DNA of 64,000 nucleotides from Paenibacillus mangrovi. Its GTDB lineage: Bacteria; Bacillota; Bacilli; Paenibacillales; Paenibacillaceae. Position numbers and translations under genes: made by a program. The number at the start of each line of letters is the position of its first letter. The first letter of the stretch is position 1. The stretch lies in assembly GCF_022898935.1 (NCBI RefSeq), contig NZ_JALIRP010000014.1, positions 1 through 64,000 on the forward strand, written 5' to 3'. Under the pieces are notes generated by a model. It did not search any database and was not told the DNA's origin. It was given only the letters and a program-made list of their open reading frames with translations. Positions 15,021-24,001 of this stretch are shown here, one piece after another.

Positions 15021-16756
15021 ATGAAACTTGGCCGTGATTTGGTAATTCGACTACATAATAGGTCAGATACAGAAAGAATAGTAATGATGATTAATCGGGA
15101 TCCATTTCATATGTTGAACGGATTAACGGCTGGAATGTTTGAGCAGGATTTAGATGAACCCGGGGAAAGAATTCGTGATAACACGTTCGTTGTAGAGCTT
15201 GGACAGACAATCGTCGGTTATTTTTCGTTGTGTTTCGTTGAACAGGATTCACAGATCAAAGTCTATTGTTACGGAACAGTGGATGTCGATTGGCGCAGGC
15301 GCGGGATTGGTACTGCCATGTTTAAGTACATTTTCACTCGGCTCGAAGGCATCACAAGTCAGGAGTCAAAGCCGATTCAATTTATTCATCGGGCACTTAC
15401 AAGTATTCCTGGAGAAACCACCATTGGCTTGAATTTTGGAATGCAGGAGCAGAATAGCTTAGAGATTTTGTGCTTGAAAGACTTGAATGACTTGAAAATA
15501 TCGAATCTACCATCCGAATTTCAATTTCGTTCACCAAGGCTTGATGATGCTGAAAGTTGGGCTGATATATACAATGATGCATTCGGTGGGAATAAAAGTA
15601 TTGAGAGTGTCATTCACGAGTTTCAAGGGGCAGAATTTTCTCCAAATCTATATATGATATGTATCCACGAGACGGGGATTCCTGTTGGTCTTATTTGTTC
15701 GACTATTAGAGGAACTCATGCTCGAATACCGACTATTGCCGTTAAGCGTGAATGGCAAAGGCGTGGTCTAGGTGAAGCCATGTTATCCGAAATATTACAG
15801 CGACTGAAAGATTCAGGTGCTTTCGATGTTCGATTAAGTGTAGAAAGTCAGAACGGCTCGGCTAAGTTGCTGTATGCCAAATTTGGTTTTCAACAGGAAT
15901 ATCAAAGAATTCATTATGTTGCTTTGATTGAAAAAGAAGAAGTGCTGGAAGGCGGGAATGTCAGCAAGGTTGTACGAGTAGGTGATACTATACGCCGAAG
16001 TGATAATCACAATCCATATGTGAATGATCTTTTGATTTATTTGAAAAACATCGGGTTTGATAAAGCCCCACATTTTCTTGGTATGGATCAACAGGGTCGC
16101 GAAATACTTACTTTTATCCCGGGTGAGGTCCCCGGAAATGACTATCCTGATTTAACGCCTTACATGTGGTCGGATGCTTCACTCATAGAAATAGCGAAAT
16201 TACTGCGGCAATATCACGATGCAACAAGAGGTTTTGCTTCTGAGGCGAGGCCCCAAAATGCTTATCCAGATCCAGCGATCAATGAAGTCGTTTGTCATAA
16301 CGACGCCGCACCATACAATATCGTCATAGAGACCAGCATCCTGTGGCGTTGATCGATTTTGATATGGCGAGCCCGGGCCCTCGAATTTGGGATATCGCGT
16401 ATACACTCTACACATCCGTTCCGCTCGCCAGCTTCGAGCCAACTCTATTCGATGCAACGACGGTTCTTTATAGTCCTGATCTTCATGCTGGAAATCGGAG
16501 CCGGCGAATTGCTTTGTTTTTTGAAAATTATGGCATGGAAATCCCGGATAATCTGAAACAGTGGGTTATTAAGCGCCTTCAAGCTTTGTGTACTACCCTC
16601 TCGCAAGGCGCTGCCGATGGGGTGGAGGCTTTTGTGAAAATGGTTGATGATGGTCACTTATCACATTATGAGGATGAAATTAAGTTTTTGACTTTACATT
16701 TCGACGATTGGTCAATGGGTCATACAGCAGCAGAGCATCATTCTGACTGTGAATAG
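15021..16756 (+). pseudogene. Double-GNAT acetyltransferase fused to APH-type kinase, frameshifted
   Basis: From ATG 15021 (GGAGG eight bases upstream) the frame encodes two GNAT acetyltransferase domains, with acetyl-CoA loops WRRRGIGTAMF near residue 95 and WQRRGLGEAML near residue 250. It runs on into an aminoglycoside-phosphotransferase-like kinase domain (VVRVGDTIRR, FLGMDQQGREILTFIPGE, catalytic CHNDAAPYN). A single base is missing near 16328. The frame stops at 16352, while the continuation IDFDMASPGPRIWDIAYTLY to 16756 is intact in another frame. The rest looks well conserved, so the lesion may be recent or a sequencing error. If repaired, it would be a GNAT-GNAT-APH fusion, a plausible antibiotic-modifying enzyme. 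Two separate genes that lost the stop between them are the alternative. Confidence 0.65.
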
Positions 16757-16884
16757 CTAAAATAAGTGTATAGTTGATTAAACTTATTCATTGCCTATAT
16801 CCGATACATTGCGCGTGATATCATTACCACATATCAGGTGCGCAACTGATGATTAACATTTGTAAATGTAAAGGAGATATAAAT

Positions 16885-17589
16885 ATGAGTAAAGACAATA
16901 TCATAAAATCCATGCTTTCTGATCAGGTAAGTATGACACCAAATGGATTTCTCGCAGATGAATTAAGCCCAGTTCAATTTGCAGAATGCTTCGAGTTGTT
17001 TTTTGACAAGATTTTAGAAATAAGTAGATCGGATATAGCGGGAGTAGAGGGTTATGGTGAGTTTAATGAGGATTGTAAAGCAGAGTATAGCACCTGCAAG
17101 GAATTTCTAATTGACACATTTGCAGAAGACAAAGAGGGGTATTGGTTTAATTGGAGGGAAATGTTCGAAACGACGGTTTTAGAACGTGAATTCTTCGAGA
17201 AATACTTTAAGGAAATGGAGGGCAGAATTCGTTATTGTGAAGGAAAACGTTATTTGGTTAATAATAATACCTTTTTCGAGATTATGATTACCGATGGGAA
17301 AACAATGGTCGGTTTCCCAGACTGGAGCAGATCCGGTATATGCGATTTCCTTTTAGATTTTGCCATTTTGGACTTAAATAAGCCTTACTTGAAGATACCG
17401 GAACTGTTAGCTGAGTATTGCAGTAAAAGGGATATCGTCATACCGGATTTTAAAGAAAGATTCTTATGTATGGCTTATTATAAGGGAATCGATACCTTGC
17501 GTTGGCATGCATCGATTGATGACACGGAATCCTGCATGTCCATCATGAAATCCATCAGTCAACTGAAGGATCGAATAAACGCCTTATAA
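16885..17589 (+). CDS. Degenerate APH/hygromycin-phosphotransferase-like protein
   Basis: A 234-residue protein resembling the C-lobe of antibiotic/hygromycin phosphotransferases. GFPDWSRSGICDFLLDFAIL corresponds to the DFG-like metal-binding segment plus the GDPxxDLA helix. The preceding RYLVNNNTFFEIMI aligns with the catalytic HxDxxxxN loop, but the His and the key Asp are not present. The N-lobe is largely absent. It is therefore probably not an active kinase. AAAGGAG precedes ATG 16885. The next gene begins 11 bp after the stop, so they form a pair. Confidence 0.5.
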   Translation: MSKDNIIKSMLSDQVSMTPNGFLADELSPVQFAECFELFFDKILEISRSDIAGVEGYGEFNEDCKAEYSTCKEFLIDTFAEDKEGYWFNWREMFETTVLEREFFEKYFKEMEGRIRYCEGKRYLVNNNTFFEIMITDGKTMVGFPDWSRSGICDFLLDFAILDLNKPYLKIPELLAEYCSKRDIVIPDFKERFLCMAYYKGIDTLRWHASIDDTESCMSIMKSISQLKDRINAL

Positions 17590-17600
17590 AGGGTGATCGT

Positions 17601-18299
17601 ATGAAATATGATAATGCCAGTGATATATTACCTGAGGAGCTATTGAAAGAAATCCAGAAATACGCGGCCGGGAAACTTCTTTATATTCCAAAGGGAGAGG
17701 AAAAAAAGGCTTGGGGTGAGACCTCCGGTTACCGAGATCAACTGCAGAAGCGCAACCTCATGATTCGCAATAAGTATGCACATGGAGTTACGGTTTCGGA
17801 ACTTGCGGACGAATACTTTTTATCCTTGGATTCCGTTAAAAAAATCATTTATTCGAAGAAGAACGATAGACATTTAACATATGCTCCGACTTTGGAGTCA
17901 GCTGTAGATTATGCGAATGGCGGGATGCTTGAAGAATGGATCCAATGCTATTTGCTCCTTACCCGAAAAGTTGCTCCAAGTTTACATGATTTTATGAAAG
18001 AAGAGCATCTATATTTTGGCGTCGTTAAGTTTCCCTTGCGTCTCATCCAACCTGATGGAATATCACTAGGGGAAGACTGTGCAGATGAAGCAGTTGACCA
18101 CACAGCTACTTTTCCACCGCTCCTTATTCAGTACAAAGAAGGCAAATTTTACTGCATCGAACAGAAGGAAGTATTAGCTGCACTAAAACATCGCAAAGTA
18201 AATGCTTATCCAACTGTAATTGTCTTAAAGGATACTACGGATTATAAAAGGTTCATGAAACACTATGGAAACGTATTATTTTTTATTAAGGATGCATGA
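17601..18299 (+). CDS. CD3324-type HTH protein with C-terminal extension
   Basis: A 232-residue protein. The first 88 or so residues match the CD3324-type small helix-turn-helix family (MKYDNASDILPEELLKEIQ, YIPKGEEKKAWGE, NLMIRNKYAHGVTVSELA, SVKKIIYSKK), which is related to Mor-like activators. The C-terminal 140 residues (LLLTRKVAPSLHDFMKEEH, then GVVKFPLRLIQ, KEVLAALKHRKVNAYPTVIV) form an alpha/beta domain I do not recognise. Possibly a ligand-sensing regulator for the preceding APH-like gene. A partial element follows the stop by 70 bp. Confidence 0.6.
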   Translation: MKYDNASDILPEELLKEIQKYAAGKLLYIPKGEEKKAWGETSGYRDQLQKRNLMIRNKYAHGVTVSELADEYFLSLDSVKKIIYSKKNDRHLTYAPTLESAVDYANGGMLEEWIQCYLLLTRKVAPSLHDFMKEEHLYFGVVKFPLRLIQPDGISLGEDCADEAVDHTATFPPLLIQYKEGKFYCIEQKEVLAALKHRKVNAYPTVIVLKDTTDYKRFMKHYGNVLFFIKDA

Positions 18300-18368
18300 T
18301 TTGCTCGAAAGGGCATTTTTCTCCGCTATTTTTCGGAGCTTGCCTCAGCCAGATTGAAGCTAAAAAAC

Positions 18369-18420
18369 GAAGGCAGCCAGTGGCTGCCTTTTCCGCACTA
18401 ACTGGAAGTATAGTTGGATC
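18369..18420 (+). repeat. Partial element: hairpin plus right arm
   Basis: The hairpin AAGGCAGCCAGTGGCTGCCTT (18370-18390) is followed by TTCC and a right arm CACTAACTGGAAGTATAGTTGG (18396-18417). No clear left arm is present. It follows the CD3324-type gene. Confidence 0.75.
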
Positions 18421-18563
18421 TTATAAAAGGAATATTCATCTGCTTCGCGAATTCTTCAATATCAAGTGGTTACTTGTGAAGTACGTAACTCCGGTTTAAA
18501 TCTGTTTATTTAGAAACAGGGATCGGAAACTTATCCATTTTATTTAGAAAAGGAAATAAAAAA

Positions 18564-19013
18564 ATGAATCTGACAGAACAATATACTAAGTTATTAATTA
18601 ATGCAGAATTTCTACTTATGGCCTATCAGGAGAAAGTGAAAAATAATGAGTCTTATAAAGAGGGACAACGGGTTATTGATATATGTAAAGAATGGATAAC
18701 AAATAAAGAGATATCCGCTGATGATATATACGAAACTATTGATTCCGAGGATGGATACGATATCGTAGAATTTAGTTATTTGGAAGGGATATCTCAAGAA
18801 GAATCATATATGTGGGCTTTATTAACTGATATTGTATGTGCACTGTGTAGTTTGGCTTATCAAATGGAATATCAAAAATATGTACCACAGGTCATAGAAG
18901 GTATTAAAGTTGAAAAAATCGAGGATTTCGTTATATTCCTTAATGGAAATATGAAGGTATATGAAAACATAAAGGAGTGCGCAGAGTATTTTGCTGAAAA
19001 TGTTTGTTATTGA
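18564..19013 (+). CDS. Imm6-like immunity protein (tentative)
   Basis: A 149-residue acidic, all-helical protein. The arrangement YKEGQRVIDICKEWITNKE, ADDIYETIDSEDG, WALLTDIVCALCSLAYQ, EYQKYVPQVIEGI resembles the Imm6-type immunity proteins of polymorphic toxin systems, from memory of that family's pattern. AAAGGAAAT precedes the ATG. No toxin gene is adjacent, so it would be an orphan immunity gene, as often carried in accessory arrays. The family call is uncertain; the gene itself is likely real. Confidence 0.5.
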   Translation: MNLTEQYTKLLINAEFLLMAYQEKVKNNESYKEGQRVIDICKEWITNKEISADDIYETIDSEDGYDIVEFSYLEGISQEESYMWALLTDIVCALCSLAYQMEYQKYVPQVIEGIKVEKIEDFVIFLNGNMKVYENIKECAEYFAENVCY

Positions 19014-19066
19014 AACGAGAATTTAGTATATGAACGGTATTGTTTATAATGGAGCAATACGAGATG

Positions 19067-19105
19067 GCCCGCAGCATCGGATAACACCATATCTATGCTG
19101 CGGGC
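19067..19105. repeat. Perfect 11-bp inverted repeat
   Basis: GCCCGCAGCAT and ATGCTGCGGGC flank a 17-nt loop. There is no T-tract on either side, so it is a weak terminator at best. It lies 50 bp after the Imm6-like gene. A short reading frame across it (19030-19239) does not look like a gene. Confidence 0.6.
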
Positions 19106-19296
19106 GTTGCCCTTGGTTCGCAGCCTTATTTTGCAACCTCATATCTTCATTACCTAGTGAGCTTGAAGCAGAGATTAAGTCCGCGGGGTTTGGGTCAATT
19201 CTAAGCCCACATTTGTTAGGGATAGGGAAGAAGATTTGATTGGAATTCGAGAATATTTAAACTTCACCTCAATAAATTAAAGAAAGGATGTTTCCG

Positions 19297-19803
19297 ATGG
19301 AACTTCAAGAAATCAATCGGAAATTAAAAGAAACAAGAGACGAATTACTAAGAATTCTCAATGGATTGAGTGGAGATCAATTAAACAAACGGAAAGACCT
19401 ACACGGTTGGAGTATTGGCCAGGTATGTCAACACTTAAGTAAAACAGAAGAATTATATGTCTTAGCAATAAAGAGAGGGTTAAAGAGCAATGAAGATTCA
19501 TTTATAGAGAATAAACCATTAGATTTTCTACTTGATAGAAGTAAAAAGTTAAAAGCTCCTGACATTGTTACACCAACGGATGAAATTTTAGAACATCAAG
19601 AAATCATTGGAAAACTAAACAATTCAAGAGCGAAGTTATATGAAATATTAAACACGATCGAAGACCCAGCAGTGCTGAGTAGAAGACAATTTACGCACCC
19701 AGTCTTTAAAGAGATGTTATTAATTGAATGGATTAAATCACTGTACTTGCATGAACAAAGACACATTAAACAAATAAATGAAATTAGAAATGAATCTATG
19801 TAA
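19297..19803 (+). CDS. DinB-superfamily protein
   Basis: A 168-residue DinB/YfiT-like four-helix protein, only distantly related to the two near-identical DinB copies elsewhere in the window. Likely metal ligands are His in WSIGQVCQHLSKTEE (about residue 45) and the two His of LYLHEQRHIKQI near the C-terminus. ATG 19297 is preferred because AAAGGATG is correctly spaced. The gene is AT-richer than the downstream glycosidase region. Function unknown; probably a metal-dependent transferase or hydrolase. Confidence 0.75.
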   Translation: MELQEINRKLKETRDELLRILNGLSGDQLNKRKDLHGWSIGQVCQHLSKTEELYVLAIKRGLKSNEDSFIENKPLDFLLDRSKKLKAPDIVTPTDEILEHQEIIGKLNNSRAKLYEILNTIEDPAVLSRRQFTHPVFKEMLLIEWIKSLYLHEQRHIKQINEIRNESM

Positions 19804-19899
19804 GGCGTTACATAATTGATAAAGGCAGATACATTAAAAAGGGGAACAAGGGGAAATGTCCAATTGCATATTTGATCAACATTATGGGAGGTGTATTTT

Positions 19900-20565
19900 T
19901 TGTTAAAGACAAAAGTCTATTTTAGTACGCTCCTGTTATTAATCGTTTTCTTTACTTTTCTCTTTTTGCCTGCAGGTTCACTTCACTTTTGGGAGGCGTG
20001 GATTTATTTAGTAATCTTCTTTGGTTCAACGTTCTTTATCACTGGATATTTTTTGAAAAGGGACCCTGAACTCATAGAGAGAAGAAGCAATGCTAAAGAA
20101 AAAGAAAAGGAACAAAAGATTTTCCAATCCATATCTGGTGTCACTTTTTTTGTTGGATTGTTAGTTCTTCCTGGTTTGGACGAACGATTTGGTTGGTCAA
20201 ATATTCCTTTATTTATTGTATTGATAGCAGATGTCGCCATCTTGCTTGGTTTCTGGATTGTCTTCTTAGTTTTTAAAGAGAATACATACACGTCTGCCAT
20301 CATCGAAGTGAGTGAGAACCAAAAAGTTATTTCTACTGGTCCGTACGCGGTGGTTCGGCATCCAATGTATACAGGGGCTATTTTTATTATACTTTTCACT
20401 CCCCTTGCATTAGGTTCAATTTGGGCATTGATTCCCTCGTTTTTAATAATCATATTTATCGTTCTTAGGCTGCTAAATGAAGAAAGGATATTGTTAAAAG
20501 AGTTAAAAGGATATGAGGAATATTGTAAGAAAACACGTTATCATTTAATTCCTCTTATTTGGTAA
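19900..20565 (+). CDS. Isoprenylcysteine-methyltransferase-like membrane protein
   Basis: A 221-residue integral membrane protein with about five helices and the C-terminal signature of the ICMT/phospholipid methyltransferase family: STGPYAVVRHPMYTG (SAM-binding segment), followed by LLNEERILLKELKGYEEYCKKTRYHLIP. These proteins transfer a methyl group to small hydrophobic or isoprenoid substrates. I chose TTG 19900, eight bases after GGGAGG; a GTG at 19891 would be too close. It stands alone with good intergenic spacing. Substrate unknown. Confidence 0.8.
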   Translation: MLKTKVYFSTLLLLIVFFTFLFLPAGSLHFWEAWIYLVIFFGSTFFITGYFLKRDPELIERRSNAKEKEKEQKIFQSISGVTFFVGLLVLPGLDERFGWSNIPLFIVLIADVAILLGFWIVFLVFKENTYTSAIIEVSENQKVISTGPYAVVRHPMYTGAIFIILFTPLALGSIWALIPSFLIIIFIVLRLLNEERILLKELKGYEEYCKKTRYHLIPLIW

Positions 20566-20638
20566 GAAAAGAGTTCTTGGTGTTCGTACCGGGGACTTTT
20601 TTATGTTTGTGAACATAGATGAATAGGAGTGGAATAAA

Positions 20639-22273
20639 ATGAATTGGACATCAATCAGAGATTTTCTTGATATTCCGAAGAACATAACTGGAAAAGAGGT
20701 TAAAATTGCCATTATTGATGGAGGCTTTTATTCTCACCCAGACATTTTATCGAATCATAATAGAAGTACTTTCTTAGTAAAAACTCATACAAATAATCCT
20801 GTGCCAATGAAAATGACCAATGAAACCCAATTAAATCATGGTCTCCACGGATTATGGACAGCTTCTGCTGCTGGAGGTTCTGGCTTGTTATCGAGTGGCA
20901 TGTATTCCGGGGCTGCTCCTGAAGCGGATATGTACTTCATTGAAACAGGGCCTCTTCAAACGGCAGAGGATGTCGAAAAAAATGTAGGGAATGCCTTACT
21001 TTGGGTCAAACAAAATGCTGAAGAATATGGGATAAGAGGGATTGTTTTAACCGTTGTTGGTCAAAGGGATACAGGTCTTCTTCCTTGGCAAGCTGATCCC
21101 CTTCGTATTTTATGTGAAGAGTTAGTTCATAAAGGTATATTGGTTGTAGTGGCATCTGGAAACAATAGTGAGCTTACTAGTAGTTCTGTCATTTCACCCT
21201 CCGTTTTATCTGTGGGCGGTGTTGCTATACCTGAAAGTGGTAAGAAGGAATATGCTACTTCGTTTCCAGGTAGTAAGGGATTGACATTTGATGGAAAATG
21301 GAATCCTGATATTTTGGCTCCAGCAATGAATGTCGTTTTGCCATTTCCATTTGAGTCAGAAGAAGAACGATTAAATCATTATACTGTGACGCACGACAAT
21401 CTTCCTCCTAATTATGCCAGACAATGGGGGACCTCATATGCTGCTCCGATCGTGTTAGGATTGGCGGCATGCTTATGGCAAATACAACCCGGTTTGACAG
21501 CTGATAAAGTCAAGAAAGCACTAGTTTCTAGTTCTGAATGTCATAGCAAATGGGTAGCACTAAAGGCGGGGCTCGTATCCCCTAATGCCTTCTCGTTAGA
21601 TTTTCATCAGATTGCTGACACTGACATTCGAAGCTCTATGTATTCACGGTGGAAACATTGGAAAGAACGCTCTTTGTCAGAGAAAATAGAAAAAATCAGC
21701 TCCGATAACCACGATGGTATTGATGTTCTTTTATCTTTTTTACCTGAAAAAGTACCTCATGAAGCAATAAGCAGTGTGCAACACTTGTTATATCACCATT
21801 CACATAAAGTAAGAGCAGCTGCAATAACTGTACTTTCGACTCAACCATCATTCATAAGCTCCTTAGAACTATTACACTGTCTTACCGATGAATCTCCAAA
21901 TGTTAAAATGGGGGGACTGTATGCACTTAGCTTATGTCCAAACCTTTGGAAGGAATTGATACCGACTCTTTGCACTTTGATAAACGATGAGAATACTGAT
22001 ATTCGTTATAATGCTTGTAAGTTAGCCGCAACAATAAAAAGCAAACAGTTCATTAAGCCTTTGATGGATGGATTAAATGAAGATGCACGAAATAAGAGAA
22101 TTGGCACTTTTGGAAAAAGACATTTTGCTTTGGAGATGATCACGGGCATTGAGATCCCACGAGAACCTGAATGGCAGGAAGGAGAAGATCCATATTCAAG
22201 CAGGAGTATTCATGCTTTATTGGACATTGCAACAAAATGGAAGTCCTTTTTCAACTTGATGTCTGATAACTAA
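20639..22273 (+). CDS. Cytosolic subtilisin-like protease with HEAT-like repeats
   Basis: A 544-residue S8-family peptidase. The catalytic triad is visible: Asp27 (IIDGG), His67 (NHGLHGLW) and Ser266 (GTSYAAP), with the oxyanion Asn in ASGNNS. There is no signal peptide and no propeptide, so it acts inside the cell. From about residue 360 to 500 the protein has helical HEAT-like repeats (VRAAAITVLSTQP, VKMGGLYALSLCP, IRYNACKLAATIK), a protein-binding scaffold. Intracellular proteases with a repeat domain fit regulated cleavage of a specific partner, as in some defence or signalling systems. No effector gene is adjacent. A weak site precedes ATG 20639 (AGGAGTGG). Confidence 0.8.
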   Translation: MNWTSIRDFLDIPKNITGKEVKIAIIDGGFYSHPDILSNHNRSTFLVKTHTNNPVPMKMTNETQLNHGLHGLWTASAAGGSGLLSSGMYSGAAPEADMYFIETGPLQTAEDVEKNVGNALLWVKQNAEEYGIRGIVLTVVGQRDTGLLPWQADPLRILCEELVHKGILVVVASGNNSELTSSSVISPSVLSVGGVAIPESGKKEYATSFPGSKGLTFDGKWNPDILAPAMNVVLPFPFESEEERLNHYTVTHDNLPPNYARQWGTSYAAPIVLGLAACLWQIQPGLTADKVKKALVSSSECHSKWVALKAGLVSPNAFSLDFHQIADTDIRSSMYSRWKHWKERSLSEKIEKISSDNHDGIDVLLSFLPEKVPHEAISSVQHLLYHHSHKVRAAAITVLSTQPSFISSLELLHCLTDESPNVKMGGLYALSLCPNLWKELIPTLCTLINDENTDIRYNACKLAATIKSKQFIKPLMDGLNEDARNKRIGTFGKRHFALEMITGIEIPREPEWQEGEDPYSSRSIHALLDIATKWKSFFNLMSDN

Positions 22274-22297
22274 ACGCGGACTGAGTACTCCAAACGC

Positions 22298-22328
22298 TTG
22301 ACTTGGAGTTAACTCCAAAGAGTAAACT
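22298..22328 (+). promoter_or_regulatory. MerR-type promoter with perfect operator palindrome
   Basis: A -35 TTGACT (22298-22303) and a -10 TAAACT (22323-22328) are separated by 19 bp. The 16-bp perfect palindrome TTGGAGTTAACTCCAA (22303-22318) lies in the spacer. This is the classic arrangement for activation by AdhR/YraB-like MerR regulators. It drives the aldo/keto reductase. No MerR gene is found in the window. Confidence 0.85.
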
Positions 22329-22372
22329 ATATATAAAGAAAACAATATCTTTTGAAAGTGAGGAATCATCAA

Positions 22373-23353
22373 ATGGAATATGTGAAACTTGGAAATACAG
22401 GTTTGGATGTATCTCGACTTTGTCTTGGTTGCATGGGCTTTGGTGTGGCAGAACGGTGGATACACCCTTGGGTACTCGATGAAGAGCACAGTCGTCCTAT
22501 AATTAAAAAAGCTCTGGAACTCGGTATCAATTTTTTTGATACAGCGAATGTGTATTCAGACGGAACAAGCGAGGAAATTGTTGGGCGTGCTTTAAAAGAT
22601 TATGCCAATCGTGATGAAATTGTCCTCGCTACAAAGGTTCATTTTCGTATGCATCAAGGTCCAAATGGTGCTGGTCTTTCCCGAAAGGCAATCATGAGTG
22701 AAATTGATAAGAGTCTTAAGCGATTGGGAACCGATTATGTAGACCTTTATCAAATCCATCGCTTTGATTACAATACTCCCATTGAAGAAACGATGGAAGC
22801 CTTGCATGATGTGGTGAAGGCTGGGAAGGCAAGATACATTGGTGCTTCTGCCATGTACGCATGGCAGTTCCTAAAGGCATTACATGTAGCTGAAAAAAAT
22901 GGATGGACTCGGTTTGTATCCATGCAAAATCATTTAAACCTCTTGTACCGTGAAGAAGAGCGGGAGATGCTGCCTCTTTGTAAGGAAGAAAAAATCGGAG
23001 TGATTCCATATAGCCCGCTCGCATCGGGAAGATTGACTCGTGATTGGGCGGAAAAAACGCATCGTTCCGAAACCGATCATGTTCAGAAATCTAAATACGA
23101 TGCGACTGCAAATAGTGATCGACTGGTTGTGGAGCGGGTTGCAGCAATAGCAGAAAATCGTGGCGTTCCCCGTGTACAAATCGCACTTGCTTGGTTATTG
23201 CAGAAAGAACAAGTAACAGCTCCCATTATTGGTGCTACGAAAATGTCTCATCTCGATGATGCAGTAGCTGCTCTTTCGATTACGTTAACACCTGAAGAAA
23301 TGACGTCGCTGGAAGAGCCGTATGTTCCTCATCCAGTTATTGGTGCGGTTTGA
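22373..23353 (+). CDS. Aldo/keto reductase
   Basis: A 326-residue NADPH-dependent oxidoreductase of the AKR superfamily (TIM barrel). The catalytic residues are in place: Asp and Tyr in FFDTANVYSDG, Lys in ATKVHF, His in QIHRFD. The C-terminal IIGATKMSHLDDAV forms the cofactor phosphate-binding segment. It probably reduces reactive carbonyls. ATG 22373 has GTGAGG upstream. The MerR-type promoter immediately before it suggests induction by aldehyde or electrophile stress. Confidence 0.9.
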   Translation: MEYVKLGNTGLDVSRLCLGCMGFGVAERWIHPWVLDEEHSRPIIKKALELGINFFDTANVYSDGTSEEIVGRALKDYANRDEIVLATKVHFRMHQGPNGAGLSRKAIMSEIDKSLKRLGTDYVDLYQIHRFDYNTPIEETMEALHDVVKAGKARYIGASAMYAWQFLKALHVAEKNGWTRFVSMQNHLNLLYREEEREMLPLCKEEKIGVIPYSPLASGRLTRDWAEKTHRSETDHVQKSKYDATANSDRLVVERVAAIAENRGVPRVQIALAWLLQKEQVTAPIIGATKMSHLDDAVAALSITLTPEEMTSLEEPYVPHPVIGAV

Positions 23354-23438
23354 TATAAGAAACGACAAGAACATCCTATCCATTTTGAAGGGCGCTCTTA
23401 ATTAGAAGTCAAGTAGACATTGGAATAAAATAAAATGA

Positions 23439-23584
23439 TTAAGCTGCCTTAGCTCGAGTTTCCATCGGGCTAAGGCTGTTTAATTTCTTCTGCAATCGCT
23501 CGTAGTTATAAAAATGGAAATAATCATCTATATCCTTCTTTAAAGCATCAAAGGTCTGGTATTTGTGGAGGTAGTATATTGAAA
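23439..23584 (-). pseudogene. IS3-family transposase C-terminal remnant
   Basis: The minus strand encodes YYLHKYQTFDALKKDIDD, then YFHFYNYERLQKKLNSLSP and METRAKAA before a stop at 23441-23439. This is the end of an IS3-type OrfB integrase domain (the YNxxRxQxKLxxLSP motif). Nothing upstream on the minus strand continues the domain and no inverted repeats are evident, so it is a relic of an old insertion. Confidence 0.8.
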
Positions 23585-23938
23585 ACCTCGGTCACTATGT
23601 AACATCGGTGATACTCCAGTTGCAGCTTTCAAGGCCAAGTCCAGCGTTGTGAATACGGTAAAAAATGTATGAATATTTAATTTGATGTCCGGAACGAGTT
23701 TTTTCGATTTGGAAGACGAGCGGCTCGCAATTGGTGTAGAATGGTAATAATTATGCTGCTGTCAGTTCCCATCACAAATGCGGAACGAAGCTTGCAAATG
23801 CTATGTGGTTTCACTACATGAAAGTGCGATTGGATGCCCTTGTCACCAAATGAATATGCAAGAACTCAAGGCTTATTTAATAGGAGATCTCATAGTTCGT
23901 GTCAATGTTCGTGGAGGGATTTGTCCCCCTGGCTGATA

Positions 23939-23966
23939 AATTAAACAGATAGGATAGTTCGAGTTC
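23939..23966 (+). repeat. Degenerate right arm of the element family
   Basis: TTAAACAGATAGGATAGTTCGAG resembles the right arms at 116 and 7879 (CAGGATAGT..). It stands alone before the sensor kinase gene. The stretch 23585-23938 holds no gene I recognise. Confidence 0.35.
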
Positions 23967-24001
23967 TGCTGAACCGATACTCTAGCGGAAGGAATGGGGA
24001 C

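Noticed and set aside
19030..19239. 69-codon plus-strand frame after the Imm6-like gene
   Set aside because: It spans a perfect inverted repeat, has no ribosome site, and shows no protein-like pattern.
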